In this document: positions 24,969 through 33,916 of the stretch, piece by piece
Position numbering within the stretch: the first letter of the stretch is position 1
How the letters are laid out: the number at the start of each line of letters is the position of its first letter
From: an uncultured beta proteobacterium
Lineage (GTDB): Bacteria > Pseudomonadota > Gammaproteobacteria > Burkholderiales > Burkholderiaceae_C
Length of the DNA: 51,549 bases
Direction of reading: 5' to 3'
Assembly: GCA_903905735.1 (NCBI GenBank)
Contig: CAIVHU010000131.1
Coordinates: forward strand, 1-51,549
Position numbers and translations under genes: made by a program
Notes under the pieces: model-generated
What the model was told of the DNA's origin: nothing
The model's database searches: none
Seen by the model: only the letters and a program-made list of their open reading frames with translations

Positions 24969-26024
24969 TCAGCGAAGCGCAGCGTTGATTTTGTCGAGCG
25001 CTTTGCGGCCGGGATTGAGCTGGCTGGCGTTCATCGTGTTGAGCGGCACGTCTGAGGTGTTGAGCGCGGTATGCAAGTCGGTGGCCAGCGGATCCACGTA
25101 CAGCAGCCCAGTGACGATCTCGCCCAGTTCGGCGTGGCGCTGCATGTAGCTCATGGCGGCGTAGCGGTCGGTGGGGTCATAGTCGCTATGCAGCTTGCGC
25201 AGACGCAGCATCGTGCCGTCGTGTTGTTCCACTTCCACCAGCGAGCCAGGGGGATAGTCGGCGGTGATTTCCCTGCCGGGGACCATGAAGTCAATGCGGC
25301 TGACCGCTTCGTTGTGCTGGCGCACATAGTCGTAGCTCTTGGTGCTGCCGCTGTGGTTGTTGAAGGTCACGCAGGGGCTGATCACGTCAATAAACGCCGC
25401 ACCGCCGTGCGCCATCGCGCCTTTAATCAATGGCACCAGTTGTGCCTTGTCGCCCGAGAAACTGCGCGCCACAAAGGTGGCTCCGAGTTGCAGCGCAATG
25501 CCCACCAGATCGACCGGGCTATCGCTGTTGACCACGCCCTTCTTGCTCTTGGACCCACGATCTGCCGTGGCCGAGAACTGGCCTTTGGTCAGACCGTAAA
25601 CGCCGTTATTTTCAACGATGTAGGCCATGCGCACGCCACGGCGCATGGCGTTGGCAAACTGCCCCAGGCCGATGGAGGCCGAGTCGCCATCGCCTGACAC
25701 ACCCAGGTACAGCAGATCCCGGTTGGCCAGGTTGGCACCGGTCAGTACGCTGGGCATACGGCCATGGACGGTGTTGAAGCCGTGCGAGGCACCCAGAAAA
25801 TAGTCGGGTGTTTTGGAGCTGCAGCCGATGCCCGAGAGCTTGGCGACACGGTGTGGCTCGATGTTCAGGTCCCAGCAGGCCTGGATGATGGCGGCGCTGA
25901 TGCTGTCGTGCCCGCAACCGGCGCACAGGGTCGAGATGCGCCCTTCGTAGTCGCGCCGGGTGTAGCCGACCTTGTTGCTATGCAGGGTCGGGTGATGCAG
26001 CCGGGGTTTGGCAATGAAAGTCAT
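24969..26024 (-). CDS. korB: 2-oxoacid:ferredoxin oxidoreductase, beta (TPP-binding) subunit
   Basis: 351 residues. The thiamine-diphosphate subunit of a 2-oxoglutarate or related 2-oxoacid:ferredoxin oxidoreductase. It has LCAGCGHDSISAAII with the iron-sulfur/TPP cysteines, KLSGIGCSSKTPDYFLG, and the TPP motif GDGDSASIGLGQFANA ending VENN. It overlaps korA by four bases (ATGA). It oxidatively decarboxylates a 2-oxoacid to acyl-CoA, passing electrons to ferredoxin. The exact substrate (2-oxoglutarate or branched/aryl oxoacid) cannot be fixed from sequence alone; KorB is the closest subtype by pattern. Confidence 0.88.
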   Translation of the reverse strand: MTFIAKPRLHHPTLHSNKVGYTRRDYEGRISTLCAGCGHDSISAAIIQACWDLNIEPHRVAKLSGIGCSSKTPDYFLGASHGFNTVHGRMPSVLTGANLANRDLLYLGVSGDGDSASIGLGQFANAMRRGVRMAYIVENNGVYGLTKGQFSATADRGSKSKKGVVNSDSPVDLVGIALQLGATFVARSFSGDKAQLVPLIKGAMAHGGAAFIDVISPCVTFNNHSGSTKSYDYVRQHNEAVSRIDFMVPGREITADYPPGSLVEVEQHDGTMLRLRKLHSDYDPTDRYAAMSYMQRHAELGEIVTGLLYVDPLATDLHTALNTSDVPLNTMNASQLNPGRKALDKINAALR

Positions 26025-27835
26025 GCGATCTCCTTTAGCATACTGTCATGAATGCTACGAATAATGAAGCGCGCGGTGATTGGTGTACCGTCGTAATGCA
26101 GCACCCGCGCCAGCTTGGCGGGGTTGACCTCCAGCTCATTGATGAGCATGGCACGCATTTGCGCGTCGCGGTTTTGTTCCACCACAAACACCTTGTCGTG
26201 TTCTGCGATGAAGCTCGAGACGCTGTCCGGGAACGGAAAGGCACACAGCCGCATCGCATCCACATGATCACCGTTACGTTCCAGCACGTCCAGCGCTTCA
26301 CGGATGGCCGGGGAGGTGGACCCATAGTAGATCACGCCCAGTTTGGTAGGCTGCTGTGCCTTGCGGAACACCGGCTGCGGCACCAGCGTGGCAGCGGTGA
26401 TGAACTTGCGCAGCAGACGTTCCATGTTGTAGATGTAGTCCGGCCCGGCCTCCGAGTACATGGCCTGCGGGTTGCGTGAGGTTCCGCGTGTAAAGAACGC
26501 ACCCTTGCTGGGATGGGTTCCGGGCAGCGTGCGCCAGGGAATGCCGTCACCATCGACATCTCTGTAGCGGCCAAACGGCTTGCCCGCTTCGAGTTCCTCG
26601 GCGGTCATGACCTTGCCGCGGTCATATTCCTTGGTGTCGTCCCACTCGAAAGGCTTGCACAGCCGCTGGTTCATGCCGATGTCCAGGTCGGTCATGACAA
26701 AAATGGGGGTTTGCAGGCGCTCGGCCAGATCCAGCGCCGCCGCTGAATGGGTGAAACACTCATGCGGATCCTGCGGAAACAGCAGCACGTGTTTGGTGTC
26801 GCCGTGAGATGCGTAGGCGCAGCTCAGCAAATCAGACTGTTGCGTGCGCGTGGGCATGCCGGTGCTGGGGCCACCGCGCTGCACATTGATGATGGTCACC
26901 GGAATCTCGGCAAAATAGGCCAGACCAATGAACTCGGTCATCAACGACACACCCGGACCCGAGGTGGCGGTAAAGGCGCGTGCGCCGTTCCAGCCTGCAC
27001 CCACCACCATGCCGATGGAAGCCAGTTCGTCCTCGGCCTGCACGATGGCAAAGTTGTGATGCCCGGTGGCCGGATCGACCCGGAACTTGTCGCAATACTT
27101 CTGGAACGCCTCGGGCACCGAAGTGGATGGGGTGATCGGGTACCAGGCGGCCACGGTGGCACCGCCATACACCAGCCCCAGGCCAGCCGCGCTGTTGCCG
27201 TCGGTAAAGATCTGGTCGCCCACGGCATCTGCGCGCTGCACCCGAATGCCCAGCGGCGCTTGCATGTGTTGCTTGACGTAGTCACGCCCCAGGTGCAGCG
27301 CCTTCACATTGGACTCGAGCAGGCGCTCCTTGCCTTTGTACTGCTCGGCAAACAGCTTCTCAAAAACCTCGGCTTCCACATCCAGCAGCACCGACAAGGC
27401 ACCGACGTAAATGATGTTCTTGAACAGCTGACGCTGGCGCGGGTCGGTGTAGGCGGCGTTGGCGATCTCGGTCAACGGCATGCCCATGGTGTGCACATCG
27501 TCGCGGAATTTTGCTGCGGGCATGGGCCGCGTGCTGTCGTAAAACAAGTAGCCACCAGTCTCGATCTCGGCCACGTCCGCATCCCAGGACTGCGGGTTCA
27601 TCGCCACCATCATGTCCACACCACCGCGGCGGCCGTGGTAGCCCTTTTCGCACACGCGGGCTTCATACCAGGTCGGCATGCCCTGGATGTTGCTCGGAAA
27701 GATGTTGCGCGGGCTCACCGGCACGCCCATGCGCATCACGGCTTTGGCAAACAGTTCGTTGGCGCTGGCCGAGCCCGAGCCATTGACGTTGGCGAACTTG
27801 ATGACAAAGTCGTTGACTGCTTCGATACGTTTCAT
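26021..27835 (-). CDS. korA: 2-oxoacid:ferredoxin oxidoreductase, fused gamma-alpha subunit
   Basis: 604 residues from ATG 27835. The N-terminal gamma domain (KFANVNGSGSASANELFAKA, then MGVPVSPRNIFPSNIQGMPT) is fused to the alpha pyrimidine-binding domain (GGATVAAWYPITPSTSVPEA, ATSGPGVSLMTEFIGLAYFA and RGGPSTGMPTRTQQSD). This is the usual KorA layout with a gamma domain at the front. The frame is open to 27979, but homologues start at MKRIEAVNDF, and this ATG overlaps the stop of the upstream oxidoreductase gene by four bases. It forms the catalytic heterodimer with the beta subunit. Confidence 0.9.
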   Translation of the reverse strand: MKRIEAVNDFVIKFANVNGSGSASANELFAKAVMRMGVPVSPRNIFPSNIQGMPTWYEARVCEKGYHGRRGGVDMMVAMNPQSWDADVAEIETGGYLFYDSTRPMPAAKFRDDVHTMGMPLTEIANAAYTDPRQRQLFKNIIYVGALSVLLDVEAEVFEKLFAEQYKGKERLLESNVKALHLGRDYVKQHMQAPLGIRVQRADAVGDQIFTDGNSAAGLGLVYGGATVAAWYPITPSTSVPEAFQKYCDKFRVDPATGHHNFAIVQAEDELASIGMVVGAGWNGARAFTATSGPGVSLMTEFIGLAYFAEIPVTIINVQRGGPSTGMPTRTQQSDLLSCAYASHGDTKHVLLFPQDPHECFTHSAAALDLAERLQTPIFVMTDLDIGMNQRLCKPFEWDDTKEYDRGKVMTAEELEAGKPFGRYRDVDGDGIPWRTLPGTHPSKGAFFTRGTSRNPQAMYSEAGPDYIYNMERLLRKFITAATLVPQPVFRKAQQPTKLGVIYYGSTSPAIREALDVLERNGDHVDAMRLCAFPFPDSVSSFIAEHDKVFVVEQNRDAQMRAMLINELEVNPAKLARVLHYDGTPITARFIIRSIHDSMLKEIA

Positions 27836-29673
27836 GCGGCCTCCGGATGGGCAATTGCGGCTGGGGCGGGTTTGCCGTTGCGACAGTACGGCCCGGCTTG
27901 CGTCGTGTTGAGCAGGAACTTCTGCATGTCCCAGGCACCGGTCGGGCAACGTTCGGCGCACAAGCCGCAGTGCAGGCACACGTCTTCGTCTTTCACCATG
28001 ATGCGCCCGGTTTTGAGCTCGGCCGAGACATAGAGGTCTTGCGTGGTGTGGGTGGCGGGGGCCTTGAGCCGCGTGCGCAAGTCAGCCTCGTCACCGTTGG
28101 TGGTGAAGGTGATGCAGTCCATCGGGCAGATATCCACACACGCGTCGCACTCGATGCAGGTACCCCGGTTGAATACCGTCTGCACATCGCAGTTCAGGCA
28201 GCGGCTGGCTTCCTTGAACGCGGTGGCCGCATCAAAGCCCAGTTCTACTTCAATTTTGATACTGGCCAAGGCTTGCTCCGCTTGGGCCCACGGCACTTTG
28301 AAGCGATGATCGTTGGAGACATCGTTGCGGTAGCTCCACTCATGGATACCCATCTTTTGCGACATCAGGTTGGTCATCGGCGGCGGGCGGCGGGCCACCT
28401 CTTCACCATTGAGCAGCCGGTCAATCGACACCGCCGCTTCGTGCCCGTGGGCTACCGCGGTGATGATGTTTTTCGGGCCGTAGGCCGCGTCACCGCCAAA
28501 AAAGACATTGGGTACGGTGGACTGGAAGGTGCCCTCGCCGAGCACTGGCAGGCCCCATTTGTCAAACGTGATGCCGCAGTCGCGCTCGATCCACGGGAAA
28601 GCGTTTTCCTGGCCGATGGCCACCAGAATCGTGTCGCATTCGACGTGGACATCCGGTTCGCCGGTCGGGATCAGGCTGCGTCGGCCCTTGGCATCGTATT
28701 CGGCACGCACAATCTCAAACGTCATGCCGGTGAGCTTGCCGTTGGTGTGCTCCACGGTTTTGGGCACGTGGTAGTTCAGGATCGGGATGCCTTCGTGCTG
28801 CGCGTCTTCTTTTTCCCAGGGCGAGGCTTTCATCTCTTCAAAGCCGCTGCGCACAATCACTTTCACGTCCTTGCCGCCCATGCGCCGGGCCGAACGGCAG
28901 CAGTCCATGGCGGTGTTGCCGCCACCCAGCACGATGACGCGTTCACCCACGGTAGTGATGTGACCAAACGACACATTGGCCAGCCAGTCAATACCGATAT
29001 GGATGTTGGCGGCCGCCTCCAGCCGCCCCGGCACGTCCAGATCGCGCCCGCGCGGCGCGCCACAGCCGACAAACACCGCGTCATAACCGTCGGCCAGCAG
29101 CGCCTGCATCGAGTCCACGCGCTGGTTGTTTTTGAACTCGATGCCCATGTCCAGGATGTAGCCGGTTTCCTCGTCAATCACCGACTCGGGCAGCCGGAAA
29201 CGCGGAATCTGCGAGCGCATGAATCCGCCCGCCTTGGCCTCGCCTTCAAACACCGTGATTTGGTAACCCAGCGGTGCCAGATCGCGCGCCACCGTCAGCG
29301 ACGCCGGCCCGGCACCCACACAGGCAATGCGTTTGCCGTTGCTGGGTGCAATGGCCGGCATGCGCCCGGAGATGTCGTCCTTGTTGTCAGCCGCCACGCG
29401 CTTCAATCGGCATATGGCCACCGGTTCAGGCTTCAGGCCGTTGTTTTCTTCGACCCGCGTGCGGCGGCAGGCGGGCTCGCAGGGCCGGTCGCAGGTGCGG
29501 CCCAAAATGCCCGGAAACACGTTGGACACCCAGTTGACCATGTAGGCGTCGCTGTAGCGGCCTTGTCCGATCAGACGGATGTATTCGGGTACCGGTGTGT
29601 GGGCCGGACAGGCCCATTGGCAGTCCACGACCTTGTGAAAATAGGCCGGGTTGGCGGTGTTAGTGGGTTGCAA
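27832..29673 (-). CDS. FAD-dependent NAD(P)H:ferredoxin oxidoreductase with 4Fe-4S domains (GltD-like)
   Basis: 613 residues from a TTG start at 29673 that has AAGGAG six bases upstream; no suitable ATG is present. The N-terminal DPYD-type iron-sulfur domain (CQWACPAHTPVPEYIRLIGQ and CDRPCEPACRR) precedes the GltD-like flavin domain. That domain has an FAD loop (CVGAGPASLTVARDL) and an NAD(P)H loop (IVLGGGNTAMDCCRSARRMG). The C-terminus has two ferredoxin-type clusters: CIECDACVDICPMDC and CLHCGLCAERCP. First gene of an operon with korA and korB, overlapping korA by four bases. It probably links the oxidoreductase to the NAD(P)H pool; direction of electron flow is unknown. Confidence 0.88.
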   Translation of the reverse strand: MQPTNTANPAYFHKVVDCQWACPAHTPVPEYIRLIGQGRYSDAYMVNWVSNVFPGILGRTCDRPCEPACRRTRVEENNGLKPEPVAICRLKRVAADNKDDISGRMPAIAPSNGKRIACVGAGPASLTVARDLAPLGYQITVFEGEAKAGGFMRSQIPRFRLPESVIDEETGYILDMGIEFKNNQRVDSMQALLADGYDAVFVGCGAPRGRDLDVPGRLEAAANIHIGIDWLANVSFGHITTVGERVIVLGGGNTAMDCCRSARRMGGKDVKVIVRSGFEEMKASPWEKEDAQHEGIPILNYHVPKTVEHTNGKLTGMTFEIVRAEYDAKGRRSLIPTGEPDVHVECDTILVAIGQENAFPWIERDCGITFDKWGLPVLGEGTFQSTVPNVFFGGDAAYGPKNIITAVAHGHEAAVSIDRLLNGEEVARRPPPMTNLMSQKMGIHEWSYRNDVSNDHRFKVPWAQAEQALASIKIEVELGFDAATAFKEASRCLNCDVQTVFNRGTCIECDACVDICPMDCITFTTNGDEADLRTRLKAPATHTTQDLYVSAELKTGRIMVKDEDVCLHCGLCAERCPTGAWDMQKFLLNTTQAGPYCRNGKPAPAAIAHPEAA

Positions 29674-29784
29674 CGTTGTCTCCTTGCCCCGCTTGCAGTG
29701 CGTCAGCCCTGCCGCAGGTGAGCGCGATGGTACGCCATGGCCCCTTGCCCGAAGCTTGCACGCGTCGCGGAATCTGCAGAAAAC

Positions 29785-29798
29785 ATGATTTAGATCAA
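29785..29798. promoter_or_regulatory. FNR/Anr-type binding site between the oxidoreductase operon and the hemerythrin gene
   Basis: ATGAT-TTAG-ATCAA matches the FNR consensus TTGAT-N4-ATCAA at nine of ten positions. It lies about 112 bases from the oxidoreductase start and 98 bases from the hemerythrin start, in the divergent promoter region 29674-29895. No convincing -10 element at the exact class II distance was found in either direction, so the regulated gene is not decided. Confidence 0.6.
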
Positions 29799-29895
29799 AT
29801 TTCAATCAGGTGCAAAATCAGCGAAACTAGGTTGTCGTTGCAGCTACAGTCGCGCCAACCGCATTCATAGTGATATCCATCTTCAGGAGTAAGTG

Positions 29896-30390
29896 ATGAA
29901 GCCCGTTTCCCAACCCGACCGTTTTCAGGCGCTGGATGCCTGCCACCAGCAAATCCATGAGCACCTGGAAGAATTGACTGGCGTGCTGGAGCAGATCCAA
30001 GTTGGTGCAGACGAGGCGCAATACCGCGACCAGGTTCGCACGATCGAGGCCTTCTTTTCGGCCAACGCACGTCAGCACCATGCTGACGAAGAAAAAAACA
30101 TCTTCCCCAAGCTGCTCACCAGCGACAACGCCGAGCTGGTGCAGGCGGTACGCACGCTGCAGCAGGATCACGGCTGGATCGAGCAGAACTGGCTGGAATT
30201 GGCCCCCATGTTGCGCGCCATTGCCAACGGTGAAGACTGGGTCGATATGGCCGAACTGCAGCACAACGTGGAAGTCTTCCTGGCCCTGCTGCACGACCAC
30301 ATCGTGCTCGAAGAAACCCTGATCTACCCGGAGGCCAAGGGCCAGTTTGGTGTCGAGATGGCAGCCCGCGCGCAGCGCATGGCTGGCTGA
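29896..30390 (+). CDS. Hemerythrin HHE cation-binding domain protein
   Basis: 164 residues, a single four-helix hemerythrin domain. Putative di-iron ligands are in HQQIHEHLEEL (His17/His21), ARQHHADEEKNIFP (His61/62, Glu65), QDHGWIE (His92) and LLHDHIVLEETLIYPEAK (His133/135, Glu139). It is cytoplasmic, with no signal peptide. Start ATG 29896 has AGGAG just upstream. Bacterial hemerythrins of this size bind O2 or protect iron-sulfur enzymes. The divergent neighbours are oxygen-sensitive ferredoxin oxidoreductases, so an O2-buffering role is a plausible inference. Confidence 0.92.
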   Translation: MKPVSQPDRFQALDACHQQIHEHLEELTGVLEQIQVGADEAQYRDQVRTIEAFFSANARQHHADEEKNIFPKLLTSDNAELVQAVRTLQQDHGWIEQNWLELAPMLRAIANGEDWVDMAELQHNVEVFLALLHDHIVLEETLIYPEAKGQFGVEMAARAQRMAG

Positions 30391-30405
30391 AGTCTTTAAG
30401 GAATA

Positions 30406-30449
30406 TTGGCCTCCAGCCATTATATGAAAAGCGCTGGTAGCTATTGATA
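30406..30449 (+). repeat. Dispersed palindromic intergenic repeat, copy 5
   Basis: TTGGCCTCCAGCCATTATAT is followed by GAAAAGCGCTGGTAGCTATT. It lies 15 bases after the hemerythrin stop. The rest of 30391-30592, up to the next start, shows no clear promoter. Confidence 0.8.
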
Positions 30450-30592
30450 GCGTAGTAATTATTGGGTATTTCCGATCATGGTGGGCGTTGCCGGTTTGTG
30501 GACCAAGCGCAAACTGGTTCGATCGTCATGTTGGAAACCAGGGGTCGTCAACAATGACCGGATGAACTCAATCCGGCAAGCAGGAACCCTTT

Positions 30593-33500
30593 GTGAGATT
30601 CGCGGCAAACGAGCAAACCCTTCCGCGGCTGCACCTGATGGGCACACTGGCCATCGTCACCATGCTGACGCTGCTGCTGGGCGGGTTTTTCACCTGGCGC
30701 AGCGCGGCCGAGCACCGCGCCTCGCTCTCGCGGCTGGTGCAAACGGTCAGCCTGCAGCAGCAGGCGCGCCTGCAGACCGAGCTCGACTCGGCCGTCAGTT
30801 TCCTCGAATTCACCCGCGCGCGTACCGACGAGGTGCTGCGAAAAAACCTGCGCCAGCAGGTAGACATGGCCCTGCAGATGGCGCAAGCCATCTACGCCGC
30901 CGAGTCTCCGCGCCGCCCCGCGGCTGAAGTCAAGCGTCTGATCATCGAGGCCTTGCGCCCGCTGCGTTTTTTTGACGGCCGCGGTTACTTCTTCATTGAC
31001 GACATGGGCGGACACGTGGTGCTGATGCCCATCTCGCCAAAAGCCGAGGGCCAGCCTTTTCATGATGTGCAAGACGACACCGGCCACTTCATCATCCGCG
31101 GTTTGCTCGAAGCCGCCCGCAGCCCTGCCGGGGAGGGCTTTTCACGCTATCGTTATTACACCCCCGATTCGCACTCGGTGATGACAGAGAAACTGGCTTA
31201 CGTGCGCCACTTTGCACCGTTTGACTGGCTGATTGGCACCGGCGACTACGCCTACAAGTGGGAGCAACAGCAGCAGCAAGAGGTGATTGCGCGATTGCGC
31301 AGCGTCAGCTTTGGCCAAAGTGGCTACATCAGCGTGCTGGATGCGTCCGGCAGCCCGTTGCTCTCACGCCGACTCAGCAGCATGGAGGGCAAGCCGCTGG
31401 AGGAGATGCCTGCGGCACAAAAGGCCGTGCTGGCGCTGTTCATGGCCCAGGCGCGTCGGGGCGGAGGCCTCGTGCACTACACCTGGCCAGATGCCAGTGG
31501 CCAGTGGGTGGCCAAAACCGCGCTGGTCAAACGCGTTGAACCCTGGGGCTGGACGCTGATCGCCAGCATGACCGATGATGAAATGCAAGCCAGCTTGCAG
31601 CGGGAGCTGTCGCGCCAGCTCAGCGTGGGCCAGCGCGTGGGCGAATGGCTGGTGCCACTTGCGCTGGCGCTGCTGCTGGGTGTGGCGCCTTCCTACGCCT
31701 TTGCAGCCTGGTCGCGTAAGCTGTTTGCCAGCTACCACGATGACTTGCGCGCCAAAAGTCAAACGATTGCTGATAGCGCGGCCCTGTTTCGCGCGGTGTT
31801 TGAGAATGCAGCGGTGGGCATTGCGCAGGTGTCACCTGATGGGCATTTCCTGCAGATTAACCAGAGCTTTTGCAAACTCCTGGGTTACCCGCGCGAAGCC
31901 ATTCTTGACGACCGTTTCAATTTCCAGAAAGTCACCCCGCCCGACGACCTGGAGCCCGATATGCAACAGGTGCGCCGCTTGCTGGCGGGCCACGGTGACG
32001 ATTACAGCCTGGAAAAGCGCTATGTCCGCCAGGATGGCAGCATCGTCTGGGTGTTTCTGGCGGTGCACCTGGTGCGCGCAGCCGATGGTGCGCCACAGTA
32101 CTTCATCTCTGCGGTCTATGACATCACCGAGCGCAAGCACGCTGAAGACAACCTGCGCCTGGCCGCCAGCGTGTTCACCCATGCGCGTGAAGGCATCATG
32201 ATCACCGATGTACAAGGCACGCTGGTCGACGTGAACGACTCGTTCACCCGCATCACCGGTTACACCCGTGCCGAGGCCGTGGGGCAAAACCCGCGCATCC
32301 TCAAATCTGGCATGCAGAGCGATGACAGCTACACCGACATGTGGCGCAGCATCCTTGAAAAAGACCACTGGTACGGCGAATTCTGGAACCGCCGCAAGTC
32401 TGGCGACATCTATGCCACCGCCCAAACCATCAGTGTGGTGCGCGATGCCAAGGGCGTGGCGCAGCATTACGTGGCCTTGTTTTCCGACGTCACTGCACTC
32501 AAGGAGCATGAGCGCCAGTTGGAGCACATCGCCCACTTCGATGCGCTCACCAGCCTGCCGAACCGTGTTTTGCTGGCCGACCGGCTCAGCCAGGCCATGC
32601 TGCAGGTGCAGCGCAGGGGCCAGTTTTTGGCCGTGGCCTACCTGGACCTCGATGGCTTCAAGGCCATCAACGACACGCATGGCCATGATGTGGGCGACCG
32701 CGTGCTGATGGGCGTGGCCAGTCGCATGAAAGACACGCTGCGCGATGGCGACACGCTGGCGCGCATGGGCGGCGATGAATTTGTGGCGGTGCTGGTGGAT
32801 CTGCCCGACACCGCTGCCTGCCAGCCGCTGCTGGTCCGGCTGCTGGCTGCGGCGGCCGAGCCGCTGCTGCTGGGCGGAGACAGCCTGCAGGTATCGGCCA
32901 GCCTGGGCGTGACGTTTTTCCCGCAGATGGAGGCCATCGACGCCGACCAGCTGCAGCGCCAGGCCGATCAGGCCATGTACCAGGCCAAGCTGTCGGGCAA
33001 AAACCGCTTTCACGTGTTTGATGCCGAGCTGGACCGCAGCGCGCGCGGCCATTTTGAGAGCCTGGAACACATCCGCCAGGCGCTGCAAAATCGCGAGCTG
33101 GTGCTGTATTACCAGCCCAAGGTCAACATGCGCAGCGGCAAGGTGATCGGGGCCGAGGCGTTGATCCGCTGGCAGCATCCCGAGCGCGGCCTGCTGGCAC
33201 CGGCGCAGTTTTTGCCGGTGATCGAAAACCACCCGCTGGCCGTGGAAGTGGGTGAATGGGTCATCGACACCGCGCTGCGCCAGATGGCCACCTGGCACGC
33301 CCAGGGGCTGGACCTGCCCATCAGCGTCAACGTGGGCGCGCGCCAGTTGCAGCAACCCGACTTTGTGGCGCGCCTGAAGACCCTGCTGGCGGCGCACCCG
33401 GATGTCGAGCCCCACTGCCTGGCGCTGGAAGTGCTGGAAACCAGTGCGCTCGAAGACATTGCCGGTGTTTCGCAGGTGATGGCCGCTTGCCAGGAGCTGG

Positions 33501-33847
33501 GTGTGGCCTTTGCGCTGGACGACTTTGGCACCGGCTATTCGTCGCTGACCTACCTCAAACGCCTGCCAGTGGCGCTGCTGAAAATCGACCAGAGTTTTGT
33601 GCGCGACATGCTCGACGACGTGGACGATCTGGCTATTCTGAAGGGTGTGATCGGGCTGGCGCAGGCGTTTCACCGCGAGGTGATTGCCGAAGGCGTGGAA
33701 ACCATCGCCCACGGCACCGCGCTGCTACAACTGGGCTGCGAGCTGGCGCAAGGTTATGGCATTGCCCGGCCCATGCCTGCGGCCGATTTCCCCGCGTGGG
33801 CGGCTGGCTGGTTGCCAGATGCCGCATGGCAGCACCATAATAGATAG
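30593..33847 (+). CDS. Membrane Cache-PAS-PAS-GGDEF-EAL protein (c-di-GMP cyclase/phosphodiesterase)
   Basis: 1084 residues, starting with GTG 30593 after AGGAA. TM1 lies at about 15-36. A periplasmic single-Cache sensor follows (FFDGRGYFFIDDMGGHVVLM and FAPFDWLIGTGDYAYKWE), then TM2 at about 350-370 and two PAS domains (about 395-640). GGDEF (726-730) is intact with the RxxD inhibitory site RDGD five residues before it. EAL (855-857, GAEALIRWQHP) is intact with LEVLETSALED, DDFGTGYSSLTYLK and KIDQSFVRDM. Both activities are therefore possible. The PAS-GGDEF-EAL part is closely similar to that of the regulator at 41354. Cache domains usually bind small metabolites. Confidence 0.92.
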   Translation: MRFAANEQTLPRLHLMGTLAIVTMLTLLLGGFFTWRSAAEHRASLSRLVQTVSLQQQARLQTELDSAVSFLEFTRARTDEVLRKNLRQQVDMALQMAQAIYAAESPRRPAAEVKRLIIEALRPLRFFDGRGYFFIDDMGGHVVLMPISPKAEGQPFHDVQDDTGHFIIRGLLEAARSPAGEGFSRYRYYTPDSHSVMTEKLAYVRHFAPFDWLIGTGDYAYKWEQQQQQEVIARLRSVSFGQSGYISVLDASGSPLLSRRLSSMEGKPLEEMPAAQKAVLALFMAQARRGGGLVHYTWPDASGQWVAKTALVKRVEPWGWTLIASMTDDEMQASLQRELSRQLSVGQRVGEWLVPLALALLLGVAPSYAFAAWSRKLFASYHDDLRAKSQTIADSAALFRAVFENAAVGIAQVSPDGHFLQINQSFCKLLGYPREAILDDRFNFQKVTPPDDLEPDMQQVRRLLAGHGDDYSLEKRYVRQDGSIVWVFLAVHLVRAADGAPQYFISAVYDITERKHAEDNLRLAASVFTHAREGIMITDVQGTLVDVNDSFTRITGYTRAEAVGQNPRILKSGMQSDDSYTDMWRSILEKDHWYGEFWNRRKSGDIYATAQTISVVRDAKGVAQHYVALFSDVTALKEHERQLEHIAHFDALTSLPNRVLLADRLSQAMLQVQRRGQFLAVAYLDLDGFKAINDTHGHDVGDRVLMGVASRMKDTLRDGDTLARMGGDEFVAVLVDLPDTAACQPLLVRLLAAAAEPLLLGGDSLQVSASLGVTFFPQMEAIDADQLQRQADQAMYQAKLSGKNRFHVFDAELDRSARGHFESLEHIRQALQNRELVLYYQPKVNMRSGKVIGAEALIRWQHPERGLLAPAQFLPVIENHPLAVEVGEWVIDTALRQMATWHAQGLDLPISVNVGARQLQQPDFVARLKTLLAAHPDVEPHCLALEVLETSALEDIAGVSQVMAACQELGVAFALDDFGTGYSSLTYLKRLPVALLKIDQSFVRDMLDDVDDLAILKGVIGLAQAFHREVIAEGVETIAHGTALLQLGCELAQGYGIARPMPAADFPAWAAGWLPDAAWQHHNR

Positions 33848-33849
33848 AG

Positions 33850-33900
33850 TTTTAGGCCTCCAGCCCTTTATTGACAAGCGCATTCAGCTATCTAATTTGT
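33850..33900 (+). repeat. Dispersed palindromic intergenic repeat, copy 6
   Basis: TTTTAGGCCTCCAGCCCTTT is followed by ATTGACAAGCGCATTCAGCT and ATCTAATTTG. It fills nearly the whole gap between the two GGDEF genes, and the next gene starts 16 bases later. Confidence 0.85.
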
Positions 33901-33916
33901 AGTTACCGAGCACCTT

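Noticed and set aside
26747..29721. Long plus-strand open frames (26747-28033 and 27847-29721)
   Set aside because: They mirror the korA and flavoprotein coding sequences, and no motif supports them.
31832..33712. A 626-codon open frame on the minus strand
   Set aside because: It lies entirely opposite the GGDEF-EAL gene and its translation has no recognisable domain.
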